In this document: in pieces, positions 8,108-16,430 of the stretch
Layout: each line of letters opens with the position of its first letter
Numbering within the stretch: position 1 is the stretch's first letter
Assembly (NCBI GenBank): GCA_946539765.1
Contig: CAMNHO010000002.1
Location: 137,885 to 201,884 of the forward strand
Origin: UBA4312 sp002394635
GTDB lineage: Bacteria > Bacillota_I > Bacilli_A > Erysipelotrichales > Erysipelotrichaceae
Length of the DNA: 64,000 nt
Direction: 5' to 3'
The notes under the pieces: model-generated
Told to the model about the DNA's origin: nothing
What the model saw: the letters and a program-made list of their open reading frames with translations, nothing else
The model's database searches: none
Position numbers and translations under genes: made by a program

Positions 8108-8860
8108 TTATATAAACTTCTTAACTTGTAATACGAGTCGATCTTTTTTTGTAGTGTGGCTGACCTCAATAAACTGAAACCGTCCAACACCCCGAATCGA
8201 AACAAAATCATTATTACATAATTGGCAGTTTTGTTCAAGAACTACATCATTAACTTTTATCAGGCCCTGATTGATCATAGTAGCAGATTGGGAACGTGAA
8301 CAATGTTTTAATGCGCTGACAATAGCATCTACACGAAGACTAGCAACACCAACATTGATGATCTCGTATCCCAAATAATGAATTTGAGCATCATTATCTA
8401 AAGAAAACGATACATGGCATCGGCCAATCTGAAACAAATTGGATTGGATAAATTCGCTTAAATTCTTTTTGCAGATTATGTAGATCTTGTCTTGATCGAC
8501 TATCAGATCCCCGATCCTGTTTCTTTCAATCCCTAGATGCATCAATGCCCCCAGCAAATCCCTATGAGTTAATACTTTATATCGTGAGTCGTACGATGCA
8601 GAAAGTATGTCTACATCAAAAGCAGGAGTCATTTCAAATGGAGATACGAAAGCAACTTGCCTTTGGGCTTGTGCATACCCACCATAATAAGAAACGAACA
8701 TATCTTTTGGTATAATCTGATCTAGAATACGAACTTCTACAGGTGTCAAAAAAAAGGTCAGAAACGGTTTATTTCTGACTTTAGAACTATATAGCTGATC
8801 TTTGATCTTCGATAAAAACGCTTCCTGACCTTTAATATTCATTTGATTATTCTTCATCAA
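8108..8860 (-). CDS. ylmH: S4-domain RNA-binding protein, YlmH family
   Basis: This protein has about 250 residues with the YlmH layout. The N-terminal half carries TFFLTPVEVRILDQIIP and YYGGYAQAQRQVAFVSP. A C-terminal S4 domain follows at residues ~180-245 (RVDAIVSALKHCSRSQSATMI, then INQGLIKVND). Members of this family act in ribosome quality control and are linked to cell division genes. It overlaps the end of sepF by 14 bp, implying coupled translation. The exact start is uncertain: ATGs lie at 8860, 8857 and 8842, and none has a clear Shine-Dalgarno. Confidence 0.9.
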   Translation of the reverse strand: MMKNNQMNIKGQEAFLSKIKDQLYSSKVRNKPFLTFFLTPVEVRILDQIIPKDMFVSYYGGYAQAQRQVAFVSPFEMTPAFDVDILSASYDSRYKVLTHRDLLGALMHLGIERNRIGDLIVDQDKIYIICKKNLSEFIQSNLFQIGRCHVSFSLDNDAQIHYLGYEIINVGVASLRVDAIVSALKHCSRSQSATMINQGLIKVNDVVLEQNCQLCNNDFVSIRGVGRFQFIEVSHTTKKDRLVLQVKKFI

Positions 8861-9296
8861 AATCGTCAGGATCGCCTAATGAAATAGTTCCTGTTACACC
8901 AATCTGAGCTGGTGAACATAAAATTACATTCTGGCCAATCTTCTGGATTTTTCCGTCTAATGCGAAAACAACACCTGTTAAGAAGTCGATTGTACGTTGT
9001 GCATAATCACGATCTAATTTATGCAGATTAACAACAACAGCACGACCTTCTTTTAAACGCATGCCTACTTCTTCAACTTCTCCGAAGCCTCTAGGTTCAA
9101 ATAATACCATTTTTGTAGATGCGCTCAATGCAGCAGTATTTGTACGTGCTGCAGGTCTTTCATAACGACTCTGTGGTTCTTGTTCAGATGCAGCAGCAGG
9201 TTCCGTAGCAGTCACTACTTCTTCCTCTTCACCAACGTAATCTTCATCCTCATCAATTGGGTTTACGAAGTCCTTTACCTTATCCATAAAACTCAT
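8847..9296 (-). CDS. sepF: Cell division protein SepF
   Basis: The protein has 149 residues. The N-terminal MSFMDKVKDFVNPIDED is the amphipathic membrane-binding helix of SepF. An acidic/proline-alanine linker (residues ~20-55) follows, then the SepF beta core (MVLFEPRGFGEVEEVGMRL, AVVVNLHKLDRDYAQRTIDF, LCSPAQIGVTG). SepF tethers FtsZ to the membrane and organises the septal ring. AAGGAGG stands 8 nt upstream of the ATG, and a promoter lies at 9322-9349. Confidence 0.96.
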   Translation of the reverse strand: MSFMDKVKDFVNPIDEDEDYVGEEEEVVTATEPAAASEQEPQSRYERPAARTNTAALSASTKMVLFEPRGFGEVEEVGMRLKEGRAVVVNLHKLDRDYAQRTIDFLTGVVFALDGKIQKIGQNVILCSPAQIGVTGTISLGDPDDFDEE

Positions 9297-9321
9297 AGGA
9301 AAACCTCCTTACTCGAAATTT

Positions 9322-9349
9322 ATTATAGCATAGAAAATGAATTTGAAAA
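9322..9349 (-). promoter_or_regulatory. Promoter of sepF-ylmH(-ileS)
   Basis: Minus strand: TTTTCA (9344-9349), 16-bp spacer, TATAAT (9322-9327), then the sepF ribosome site. Confidence 0.6.
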
Positions 9350-9361
9350 GATGTAAGTAGG

Positions 9362-9392
9362 AAAAAAAACAGAATAGATTGCTCTATTCTGT
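9362..9392 (-). terminator. Terminator overlapping the end of hpf
   Basis: ACAGAATAGA (9383-9392 arm on minus) and TCTATTCTGT (9369-9378) form a 10-bp stem with a 4-nt loop, followed by eight T on the minus strand. The stem contains the hpf stop codon. Confidence 0.88.
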
Positions 9393-9908
9393 TTCAATTA
9401 AACCGTATCCGCCATCGTTTCTCCGATAGACCACCGCAATCTTCCCAGTTTCGTCATCTGTGTAAATGAAGAAATCGTGATCCAGTAATTCCATCTTCAT
9501 GATTGCCTCATCCAAACTCATCTCCTGAGGCACGATCGACTTTGTTTTTACGACTTCATCGCCATAATCTTCATCTTCTGCTTCTGCCAAGAATGCTTCT
9601 GCCAACGATGTCTTATTTTTTCTCTGCAGACGTGTCTTCTGTCTTCGGATTTGATCTTCCAGCTTATCGATTGCAATATCGATAGCTGAATACATGTCAT
9701 CCGAAACGACTTCGGCACGCAGGATTGCATATTTGGTAGGAATTGTCACCTCTATTTTTTGTTTTGCTGGGTATTCCCGAATCAGTACTTTTGCCTCATC
9801 ATTTTCATCAATGATGAAATACTTGTTCAGCACGTTCAATTTCTTATTGATCTTTTCCGAAATATCCGGTGTTACTATCACATTTTTTCCTACAATTTTA
9901 ACCTTCAT
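9384..9908 (-). CDS. hpf: Ribosome hibernation-promoting factor, long form
   Basis: The 174-residue protein has an N-terminal HPF/RaiA fold (residues 1-100, with KLEDQIRRQKTRLQRK at its basic end), an acidic linker, and the C-terminal dimerisation domain (residues ~118-174: VPQEMSLDEAIMKMELLDHDFF, DDGGYGLIE-like end). Long HPF dimerises 70S ribosomes into 100S particles in stationary phase. The ATG at 9908 is taken because AGGAGG is 8 nt upstream; the GTG at 9917 is too close to it. It stands alone with its own promoter and terminator. Confidence 0.95.
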   Translation of the reverse strand: MKVKIVGKNVIVTPDISEKINKKLNVLNKYFIIDENDEAKVLIREYPAKQKIEVTIPTKYAILRAEVVSDDMYSAIDIAIDKLEDQIRRQKTRLQRKNKTSLAEAFLAEAEDEDYGDEVVKTKSIVPQEMSLDEAIMKMELLDHDFFIYTDDETGKIAVVYRRNDGGYGLIETE

Positions 9909-9941
9909 AATAGACACCTCCTAGTTACTATTGTTAGCATT

Positions 9942-9970
9942 ATTATATTCCTCATAGACCATATTGAACA
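9942..9970 (-). promoter_or_regulatory. Promoter of hpf
   Basis: Minus strand TATAAT (9942-9947) with a poor -35 TGTTCA at 17 bp (9965-9970). No SigB-type -10 is evident. Confidence 0.5.
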
Positions 9971-10017
9971 GTTGCCAACCAATCTTGACACTTTACAATC
10001 CAACTTTTCCAGATGAT

Positions 10018-10065
10018 TTGACATGATATTCTATCATTTTTCTAATCTTTCTTTTATGTTAAAAT
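10018..10065 (+). promoter_or_regulatory. Promoter(s) of the TIGR01212 radical SAM gene
   Basis: Two readings are possible. TTGACA (10018-10023), 17 bp and TCTAAT (10041-10046) would give a ~19-nt leader without a ribosome site. The extended -10 TGTTAAAAT (10057-10065) would start transcription at the ATG. Confidence 0.6.
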
Positions 10066-10071
10066 ATCAAC

Positions 10072-11016
10072 ATGAACCCATTTCCGTATTCAGATGACAA
10101 CAAACGATATTACACGATGAACTACTATTTTAAACATAGCTTTGGTCGAAAAATTGCCAAAGTTCCTTTACATGCCGGTTTTACCTGCCCAAACCGAGAT
10201 GGCACCAAAGGATACAATGGTTGTACGTTTTGTTCATCCAAAGGATCCGGTGATAGTATTCTCTTGTATGAAAGTACATTGCCTCAGCAATACGAGCAAG
10301 GTCTGGTACGAATGCATAATAAATGGCCGGATTGTCTAGGTTTTGCTTATTTTCAATCGTTTACCAATACATATGCCGACCTTGAAACACTAAAAAGAAT
10401 CTATGATCCTTTTTATGAAATGGAAAATGTGCATGGAATTGCGATAGCTACGAGACCTGACTGTCTCAGTCAGAATTCTATCGAGTATTTTGCCGAAAAA
10501 GCAGGACATAAAGAAACATGGATCGAAATAGGATTACAAAGCGTTAACGATAAAACAATGGAGGCCTGTAATCGTCACCACACGACAGCTGAGGTATGGC
10601 AGACATTGGAAAAATTAAAAAAAACCCCTATTAAAACGTGTTTACATATTATTAATTCTCTGCCAGGTGAAACACAGGAAGATATGTTAGAAACAGCTCG
10701 GCAAGTCGCTGTTCATCATCCAACAGCCATTAAGATCCATATGCTGCATCTAATCAAAGGTACCCAGATGGCACAGACCTATAAAAAACAGCCTTTTAAA
10801 TTGATGAGCCGGGATGAATATGTGGATACTGTCATCAAACAATTGGAAATTCTTCCGGAAGATATGATCATAGAAAGACTGACTGGAGATGGTCTGGCTC
10901 CAGAACTTATCGAACCATTATGGACAATCAAAAAAACCATCGTTTTGAATGAAATAGATAAAAAAATGGCCAGAGAGAATACCTGGCAATCTAAATATTA
11001 TAAAAAAGAAGAGTGA
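10072..11016 (+). CDS. Radical SAM protein, TIGR01212 (YtqA-like) family
   Basis: The protein has 314 residues. Near residue 38 it carries the family's widely spaced cluster motif CPNRDGTKGYNGCTFC, in which the three cysteines follow a Cx11Cx2C pattern. GIAIATRPDCL, WIEIGLQSVNDKTMEACNRHH and HIINSLPGETQEDMLETAR then trace the radical SAM/Elp3-like barrel. The reaction is unknown; the family resembles Elp3/MiaB-type enzymes. There is no Shine-Dalgarno before the ATG. The gene converges with tyrS with no gap, and the two share a palindromic terminator. Confidence 0.9.
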   Translation: MNPFPYSDDNKRYYTMNYYFKHSFGRKIAKVPLHAGFTCPNRDGTKGYNGCTFCSSKGSGDSILLYESTLPQQYEQGLVRMHNKWPDCLGFAYFQSFTNTYADLETLKRIYDPFYEMENVHGIAIATRPDCLSQNSIEYFAEKAGHKETWIEIGLQSVNDKTMEACNRHHTTAEVWQTLEKLKKTPIKTCLHIINSLPGETQEDMLETARQVAVHHPTAIKIHMLHLIKGTQMAQTYKKQPFKLMSRDEYVDTVIKQLEILPEDMIIERLTGDGLAPELIEPLWTIKKTIVLNEIDKKMARENTWQSKYYKKEE

Positions 11017-11029
11017 TCACTCTTCTTTT
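11004..11029. terminator. Bidirectional terminator, 26-bp perfect palindrome
   Basis: AAAAGAAGAG-TGATCA-CTCTTCTTTT is fully self-complementary. It holds the TGA stop of the radical SAM gene (11014-11016) and, on the other strand, the TGA of tyrS (11017-11019), so both proteins end in ...EE. A-rich and T-rich flanks make it a terminator in both directions. Confidence 0.8.
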
Positions 11030-12255
11030 AATGTAATACAATAGTATCTCTTTTTTCCGCGACGAATAATGACATTATTATCCACATAAGCATTCGCCTT
11101 CGTGATTATAGTTCTTGGATCTTTAACCTTTGTACCATTGATACTGATGGAATTTCCTTTGATCCATTCTCTGGCTTCTCTTTTACTGGAAGCAATGGAA
11201 CAGTTTACCAAAACTTCCTCTAACATCAATCCAGTCGTACAGTCAATTTTTTCCATATCTTTAACGGCATCTTTTCTCTGGGATTCATCCAGTTCATCCA
11301 ATTGACCTCTGAATAGCGCATTGGTAATCTTTAAAGCTGTATCCAAAGCTTCCTGGCCGTGCAAATCACGAACAACCTCTTCTGCCAATGCACGTTGCGC
11401 TGCACGTTTATGTGGTTCTTCTTTCAAAGAACATTCTAAAGCTTCAATCTGTTCCACACTCAAGAAAGTCAGTTTTTTCAAATACTCAATAACCTTGGTA
11501 TCTTCTGTATTAAATAAGAATTGGTAAAGAGCATATGGACTGGTCTTTTCTGGATCCAGCCATACAGTTCCTGTTTCACTTTTTCCGAATTTTGTACCAT
11601 CTGCTTTAGTGATCAATGGCATGGTCAATCCATAACACTTTACATCAGCCCCGCATTTTTTTCGTATCAGTTCCAAACCACCAGTAATATTTCCCCATTG
11701 ATCCTGTCCGCCAATCTGCATCGTACAGTTTTTAGTCTGATATAATTTTAAAAAATCAAGAGACTGGAGAATCATATAAGAGAACTCCGTATAGCTGATA
11801 CCTGTTTCCAGACGCTTACGAACCGTTTCTTTTTTTAACATAAAAGAAACATTGAACAGTTTTCCATAATCTCTCAAAAAATCAATAATGGTTATATCCT
11901 TTGTCCAGTCCAGGTTGTTCACCATTTCAAAACCCCAAAGTTTTTGGATCTGGTTATATAATGCATGATAGTTGTGTTCCAGCAGTTCGGCAGTCAGCAT
12001 CTGTCTCTCTCCTGTTGCTTTAGGATCACCGATAAATCCTGTCGCTCCACCAACCAGCATGATTGGATGATGCCCATGCTGCTGTAAACGTTTTGCCATC
12101 AATAAAGAGGAATAATGTCCGATATGTAAGCTGTCTGCTGTTGGATCTGTTCCAATATAGAAAGTTACTTTATCGTTGTTGATCACATCTTCCACTTCCG
12201 GACTTGTGATATCATTGATCAATCCTCTCCACTTCAATTCATCAAATAATTTCAT
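11017..12255 (-). CDS. tyrS: Tyrosine-tRNA ligase
   Basis: This 412-residue class Ic synthetase has the HIGH motif in DSLHIGHYSSLLM (near residue 45), the GGQDQWGNI tyrosine/tRNA region, and KFGKS near residue 230. A C-terminal S4 domain (residues ~345-410) contains ASSKREAREWIKGNSISING. It is preceded by a T-box leader with a TAC specifier and a near-consensus promoter, so it forms an independent, tRNA-Tyr-responsive unit. Confidence 0.98.
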   Translation of the reverse strand: MKLFDELKWRGLINDITSPEVEDVINNDKVTFYIGTDPTADSLHIGHYSSLLMAKRLQQHGHHPIMLVGGATGFIGDPKATGERQMLTAELLEHNYHALYNQIQKLWGFEMVNNLDWTKDITIIDFLRDYGKLFNVSFMLKKETVRKRLETGISYTEFSYMILQSLDFLKLYQTKNCTMQIGGQDQWGNITGGLELIRKKCGADVKCYGLTMPLITKADGTKFGKSETGTVWLDPEKTSPYALYQFLFNTEDTKVIEYLKKLTFLSVEQIEALECSLKEEPHKRAAQRALAEEVVRDLHGQEALDTALKITNALFRGQLDELDESQRKDAVKDMEKIDCTTGLMLEEVLVNCSIASSKREAREWIKGNSISINGTKVKDPRTIITKANAYVDNNVIIRRGKKRYYCITLKEE

Positions 12256-12271
12256 TTCGATATCCTCCCAT

Positions 12272-12471
12272 AAAAAAAGTCCTTATTAAATAAGGACGAA
12301 TGACCGCGGTACCACCTTACTTCATGTAAAAATACATGCACTCAATCCTTTAACGCAGGATGACGTCTTATAGAAGCTCCAAGGTGTACTCTACAGGCTC
12401 TGTTCGACTTTTCACCAACCAGTCGTTCTCTGATCCAGAATGATCTGTAGACTCTTTCTCTTCCTAGCCTT
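12272..12471 (-). promoter_or_regulatory. T-box riboswitch (Tyr, specifier TAC) of tyrS
   Basis: Minus strand T-box sequence AGGTGGTACCGCG (plus 12305-12317), terminator stem GTCCTTA/TAAGGAC (12279-12297) with seven T, and Stem I loop GGTTGGTGAAAAG. The specifier segment GAGTACACC places TAC at 12386-12388. Confidence 0.95.
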
Positions 12472-12477
12472 GCGTGA

Positions 12478-12506
12478 ATTATAACAGAATAAAGAATATA
12501 CATCAA
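12478..12506 (-). promoter_or_regulatory. Promoter of the tyrS T-box transcript
   Basis: Minus strand TTGATG (12501-12506), 17 bp, TATAAT (12478-12483), with an extended TG before the -10. It follows directly on the leuS terminator. Confidence 0.82.
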
Positions 12507-12536
12507 GAAAAAAGTAGTATCACAGGGATACTACTT
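12505..12536 (-). terminator. Terminator overlapping the end of leuS
   Basis: Minus strand AAGTAGTATC (12527-12536) pairs with GATACTACTT (12512-12521) and is followed by TTTTTT. The stem includes the leuS stop codon. Confidence 0.87.
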
Positions 12537-14927
12537 TACAACAATGTTTACTACTTTTCCTTTCACAACAATAACCTTCTTAACTTCCTTACCTTCGATC
12601 TGACGTTTTACATTGTCCAGAGATAAGGCCATATCCTCAAGAATTTTATTGTCCGATCCAGCAGGTACCTCAAACTTTCCTCGAACTTTACCATTTACCT
12701 GTGCAACAACCGTCACAGTCTCTTCAACTAAGTATTTCTCATCATAAGTTGGCCACGACGCATATGTGATTGACTCATCATGTTTTAATACATTCTGCCA
12801 TAACTCTTCGCCTAAATGTGGAGCAAAGCAGGCAAACATTTGGATAAAGCCCTCAGCATACGGACGATAAATCGTTTTAGCTTTATAGGCGTCGTTGATG
12901 AATACCATCATTTGACTGATGGCAGTATTTAAACGTAATGCATCAATATCATGTGATACTTTCTTTACCGTTGCATGGAAGCTCTTATCCAAAGCATGAT
13001 CATTTTCATCTGTGATCGTAGCAACCTCGCTGAAGAATCGATTGACACGCTCTAACCATTTACGTGTCCCATCCAGTCCGGTCGTGGACCACGGCAATGC
13101 AGATTCCAATGGTCCCATGAACATTTCATATACACGCAACGCATCTGCACCATGACTTTCAATGATCTCATCCGGGTTGATGACATTTCCACGGGACTTG
13201 CTCATCTTTTCCCCGTTTTCTCCCAGGATCATGCCTTGATGAAATAATTTTTGGAATGGTTCCGGTGTCGGAACAACACCACAATCGTATAATACCTTAT
13301 GCCAAAAACGAGCGTATAGTAAATGTAATACAGCGTGTTCTGCTCCTCCGACATACAAATCTACCGGAAGCCAATGCTTCAACAGATCCGGTCTTCCAAT
13401 CTCATCATTATTATGCGGATCGATATAACGAATGTAATACCAGCATGAACCTGCCCATTGTGGCATCGTATTGGTTTCGCGGGTTCCTTTCACTCCGTCA
13501 ATTTCAACATGCAACCAGTCAGTCACGTTAGCTAACGGACTCTCGCCGTTATCACTAGGTTTATAATTATCCGTGGCTGGCAGTTCCAACGGAAGTTCAT
13601 CCAATTCAACAGTACGCTGCGTACCATCTTCCATGTTGACGATCGGAATTGGTTCTCCCCAATAACGTTGACGGGAGAATAACCAGTCACGTAATTTATA
13701 GGTTACCTTTGCTTCACCGCAATGATGATCCTGCAGCCATTCGAGCATCTTGGCAATAGCATCTTCTTTGTTCAATCCGTTCATCCATTCGGAATTGATA
13801 TGATTTCCATCATCCACATAAGCTTCTTTTTCAATATCTCCGCCTTCCAATACAGGAATGATCGGCAAATTGAACTTTTTAGCAAATTCATAATCTCTTG
13901 TATCATGCGCAGGAACCGCCATGATAGCACCCGTTCCATAGCTTGCAAGCACATAATCACTGATCCAGATTGGAATTTTCTTTCCATTCACCGGGTTAAT
14001 CGCATATGCACCGGTAAATACACCTGTTTTATCTTTATTTAAATCGGTTCGTTCCAGATCGCTCTTTGTTGCACAAATGGCTTTGTATTCATCCACTTCT
14101 TGTTTATGCTCTACCGTCGTGATTTCATCCACAAACGGATGTTCCGGGCTGAATACACAATATGTAGCTCCAAACAACGTATCACAACGTGTAGTAAAGA
14201 CAGTAAACTCTTTATCATGACCATCAATTTTGAAAATTACATTAGCACCTTGAGATTTTCCGATCCAGTTCTTTTGCATTTCTATAGTTGAAGTCGGCCA
14301 GTCCAGCAATTCTAGATCATCTAGCAGTCTTTCTGCATAATCGGTAATACGCAATACCCACTGTCGCATTGGCTTTCGGATTACAGGGTATCCACCTCGT
14401 TCACTTTTTCCGTCTATGACTTCTTCATTTGCCAATACGGCTTTCAACTCAGGACACCAGTTAACCGGGATTTCATCAATATATGCCAATCCTTTTTTAT
14501 ACAGTTGTAAAAAGATCCATTGTGTCCATTTGTAATAAGATGGATCACTGGTCGCAAATTCACGATCCCAGTCATAACTGAATCCTAAAGACTGGATCTG
14601 CTCACGAAAATGATCGATATTCCGTTTTGTAAAACTAGCTGGATGATTTCCGGTCTGGATAGCATATTGTTCAGCTGGTAAACCAAAAGAATCCCATCCC
14701 ATCGGATGCAGTACGTTATAGCCCTCCATACGTTTTTTACGCGCTACAATGTCCGTGGCCGTATATCCTTCCGGATGCCCTACATGCAGACCCTGACCGC
14801 TCGGGTACGGGAACATGTCCAGAACATAATATTTTGGCTTTGATAAATCAGCTGTATCACATGCAAAGGTTTTTTCTTCCAGCCATCGTTTCTGCCATTT
14901 TTTTTCTACCGTTTGATGATCGTACAT
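12531..14927 (-). CDS. leuS: Leucine-tRNA ligase
   Basis: This 798-residue class Ia enzyme has the HIGH motif as HVGHPEG near residue 45 and KMSKS in GENGEKMSKSRGNV near residue 565. The CP1 editing domain contains TTRCDTLFGATYCV and AVPAHDTRDYEFA. The ATG at 14927 follows AGGAGG by 9 nt; an upstream in-frame TTG at 14945 overlaps that ribosome site and is rejected. A T-box with specifier CTC and a strong promoter precede it. Confidence 0.98.
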   Translation of the reverse strand: MYDHQTVEKKWQKRWLEEKTFACDTADLSKPKYYVLDMFPYPSGQGLHVGHPEGYTATDIVARKKRMEGYNVLHPMGWDSFGLPAEQYAIQTGNHPASFTKRNIDHFREQIQSLGFSYDWDREFATSDPSYYKWTQWIFLQLYKKGLAYIDEIPVNWCPELKAVLANEEVIDGKSERGGYPVIRKPMRQWVLRITDYAERLLDDLELLDWPTSTIEMQKNWIGKSQGANVIFKIDGHDKEFTVFTTRCDTLFGATYCVFSPEHPFVDEITTVEHKQEVDEYKAICATKSDLERTDLNKDKTGVFTGAYAINPVNGKKIPIWISDYVLASYGTGAIMAVPAHDTRDYEFAKKFNLPIIPVLEGGDIEKEAYVDDGNHINSEWMNGLNKEDAIAKMLEWLQDHHCGEAKVTYKLRDWLFSRQRYWGEPIPIVNMEDGTQRTVELDELPLELPATDNYKPSDNGESPLANVTDWLHVEIDGVKGTRETNTMPQWAGSCWYYIRYIDPHNNDEIGRPDLLKHWLPVDLYVGGAEHAVLHLLYARFWHKVLYDCGVVPTPEPFQKLFHQGMILGENGEKMSKSRGNVINPDEIIESHGADALRVYEMFMGPLESALPWSTTGLDGTRKWLERVNRFFSEVATITDENDHALDKSFHATVKKVSHDIDALRLNTAISQMMVFINDAYKAKTIYRPYAEGFIQMFACFAPHLGEELWQNVLKHDESITYASWPTYDEKYLVEETVTVVAQVNGKVRGKFEVPAGSDNKILEDMALSLDNVKRQIEGKEVKKVIVVKGKVVNIVVK

Positions 14928-14948
14928 TGTCTCTTTCCTCCTCAAAAT

Positions 14949-15152
14949 AAAAACGTCCCTATCTCTAAGGACGTTTATTAACGCGGTACCACCTTAGTTC
15001 ATAAGAAATTTCTTATGCCCTCTATCTTTTAACGCAAGATTACGGATCAAAATCAGTTCCATGGCGAGTTCATTTCTTATCTGGACAGGCTTCCACCACC
15101 CGCCTGTTCTCTCTGCCAGCTTCCGAAATTACTACTCCACTTCAACACCTTT
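14949..15152 (-). promoter_or_regulatory. T-box riboswitch (Leu, specifier CTC) of leuS
   Basis: Minus strand T-box AGGTGGTACCGCG, then a terminator stem AACGTCC...GGACGTT (plus 14951-14974) followed by a T-rich run. The specifier segment GAACTCGCC carries CTC at 15066-15068, and the GGCGGGTGGTGGAAG distal loop belongs to Stem I. Confidence 0.93.
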
Positions 15153-15158
15153 AGGTGA

Positions 15159-15187
15159 ATTTTACCCTTTTTTTTAATCAGAGTCAA
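15159..15187 (-). promoter_or_regulatory. Promoter of the leuS T-box transcript
   Basis: Minus strand TTGACT (15182-15187), 17 bp, TAAAAT (15159-15164). The -35 and spacer overlap the last codons of the comG operon's last gene. Confidence 0.8.
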
Positions 15188-15578
15188 TATCCATTCCCAC
15201 GATTGATTTATCATCATAGTATATCTTCATCATAATATGTTTTCCTTTTTTTTCATACGAACAGAGTACATATGTTCCATGATCCTGAAAATGAACAGAA
15301 ACAGAATCAATAGTAGCATCCATATCTGTTAAAAGATGCTGTTCACTACCATGGCAACGACGCACCCATGTATTCGTGGAAACAATATGTCGGGCATAAG
15401 ATAAACACGCTAGATCCATTTCACTTTGTTCAGAGCAGAGCTGCAGCTCCATAACACTGACCGCCCATATACAACCATATCCAACAATTTCCAATGTAAG
15501 GGCCAAGCACAGCAAAGCCAGCCAGGATGCGTACCCATTACACGATCTGGAATGTATATGTCTTTTTATTCTTTTCAT
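15174..15578 (-). CDS. Small membrane-anchored protein at the ComGG position
   Basis: The 134-residue protein starts with a basic segment (MKRIKRHIHSRSCNG) and one hydrophobic helix (residues ~17-42, SWLALLCLALTLEIVGYG), then a soluble domain of about 90 residues. It is the last gene of the comG operon and overlaps the preceding gene by 41 bp. I see no clear prepilin cleavage motif. ComGG proteins are very diverse, so position rather than sequence suggests a role in the competence pseudopilus. Confidence 0.55.
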   Translation of the reverse strand: MKRIKRHIHSRSCNGYASWLALLCLALTLEIVGYGCIWAVSVMELQLCSEQSEMDLACLSYARHIVSTNTWVRRCHGSEQHLLTDMDATIDSVSVHFQDHGTYVLCSYEKKGKHIMMKIYYDDKSIVGMDIDSD

Positions 15579-15969
15579 ATTTCAAAAATATCTTGTGGTC
15601 TTTTTCATAAAAAACGGCATGATCAATGAATTCCATAAGAATCTCATATCCTTTTGTTTTAACCAGTCTGTGCCGATCATAACCAATCGTATACTCCTCA
15701 TGATTCAAAATGCAGATCCATTTCCCGTTTTCTGTATGATTATCGCTTGCCAGCATCGCAAGCTGACGCATTTGAAGAATAGCAAACTGATCCTGTTGCA
15801 CCGATGGTAGGTTTAATAAACGCTGGCATGTCAAAATCAGAAGAAATGCAAGAAATGATACGATCATAGATACACATAGACCTAAAAGACTGTCAATCAG
15901 AGTAAAACCATTGGGTAGATATTTCCGTTTCAATCTGTATTCCGCTTCCCTTATCCATAATTCTTGCAC
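15538..15969 (-). CDS. ComGF-like minor competence pseudopilin
   Basis: The ORF has up to 143 residues. Near residue 20 it carries a prepilin-type junction, NGFTLIDSLLGL, followed by a long hydrophobic helix. The aspartate in place of the usual Glu+5 fits divergent ComGF-type proteins. The C-terminal half contains YTIGYDRHRLVKTKGYEIL, typical of the ComGF beta-rich region. The start is uncertain: GTG 15969 gives a ~19-residue leader, and a TTG about 14 codons downstream is also possible. It overlaps both neighbours, so translation is probably coupled. Confidence 0.65.
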   Translation of the reverse strand: MQELWIREAEYRLKRKYLPNGFTLIDSLLGLCVSMIVSFLAFLLILTCQRLLNLPSVQQDQFAILQMRQLAMLASDNHTENGKWICILNHEEYTIGYDRHRLVKTKGYEILMEFIDHAVFYEKDHKIFLKYEKNKKTYTFQIV

Positions 15970-16051
15970 AAACTAAAATCAGTTCTACGCATATCCCTAA
16001 AATTAACAGTCCAAGCAATGCTTCGGTTAATAGAAAACCGTTTTTATTCAA
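15893..16051 (-). CDS. Very short ComGE-like prepilin
   Basis: Taken from TTG 16049-16051 (NKNGFLLTEALLGLLILGI), this is a 52-residue prepilin with a canonical leader, a Glu+5 and a hydrophobic helix, but almost no globular domain. ComGE of Bacillus is about twice as long. The reading frame stays open upstream to 16282 through comGD, and an ATG at 16105 would give a longer leader, so the start is uncertain. It overlaps comGD by 8 bp and comGF by 77 bp. The truncated size is either real reduction or a sign of a degenerate gene. Confidence 0.5.
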   Translation of the reverse strand: MNKNGFLLTEALLGLLILGICVELILVCARIMDKGSGIQIETEISTQWFYSD

Positions 16052-16430
16052 TGCGGATTCGTCCCATCCCAAGTTGAAAAACCATCTTTTTTCTCTGTTT
16101 TCCATTTTGGCAATGCACAGTACCAGCTTTAGATATATTTCCATTTTCATTGTAATGAAATGAAAATGGTGTACAGCTGATCCCTTTTGGATAGGAGAAA
16201 CGGTCATTGTCAAAAACAGCCTGTCTGTCCTGAATTTCCACATCTTTATCCTTCTTTGTATAAAAAGAAGATTCCTGCACATATAGGCAACGAGACTGCA
16301 ATTGCTGCATAAACAAAATCATAGAATGGTCTCTGTGCGATGATAAAAAAATACTGCATACACTTATTAACAGAAGAACAAACAATACCTCCATTAATGT
16401 AAATCCATTACTGAGCTTTGGCTTCTCCAT
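16044..16430 (-). CDS. ComGD-like competence pseudopilin
   Basis: The 128-residue protein opens with a short leader ending in SNGFTLMEVLFVLLLISV, a textbook prepilin junction with Glu+5. The rest is a small soluble domain. It starts 22 bp before the comGC stop. It is processed by a type IV prepilin peptidase (not in this window) and assembled in the competence pseudopilus. Confidence 0.75.
   Translation of the reverse strand: MEKPKLSNGFTLMEVLFVLLLISVCSIFLSSHRDHSMILFMQQLQSRCLYVQESSFYTKKDKDVEIQDRQAVFDNDRFSYPKGISCTPFSFHYNENGNISKAGTVHCQNGKQRKKMVFQLGMGRIRIE

Noticed and set aside
16052..16282. Upstream open extension of the ComGE frame inside comGD
   Set aside because: The peptide there is not pilin-like and lies in another frame of comGD; the prepilin leader starts near 16051.
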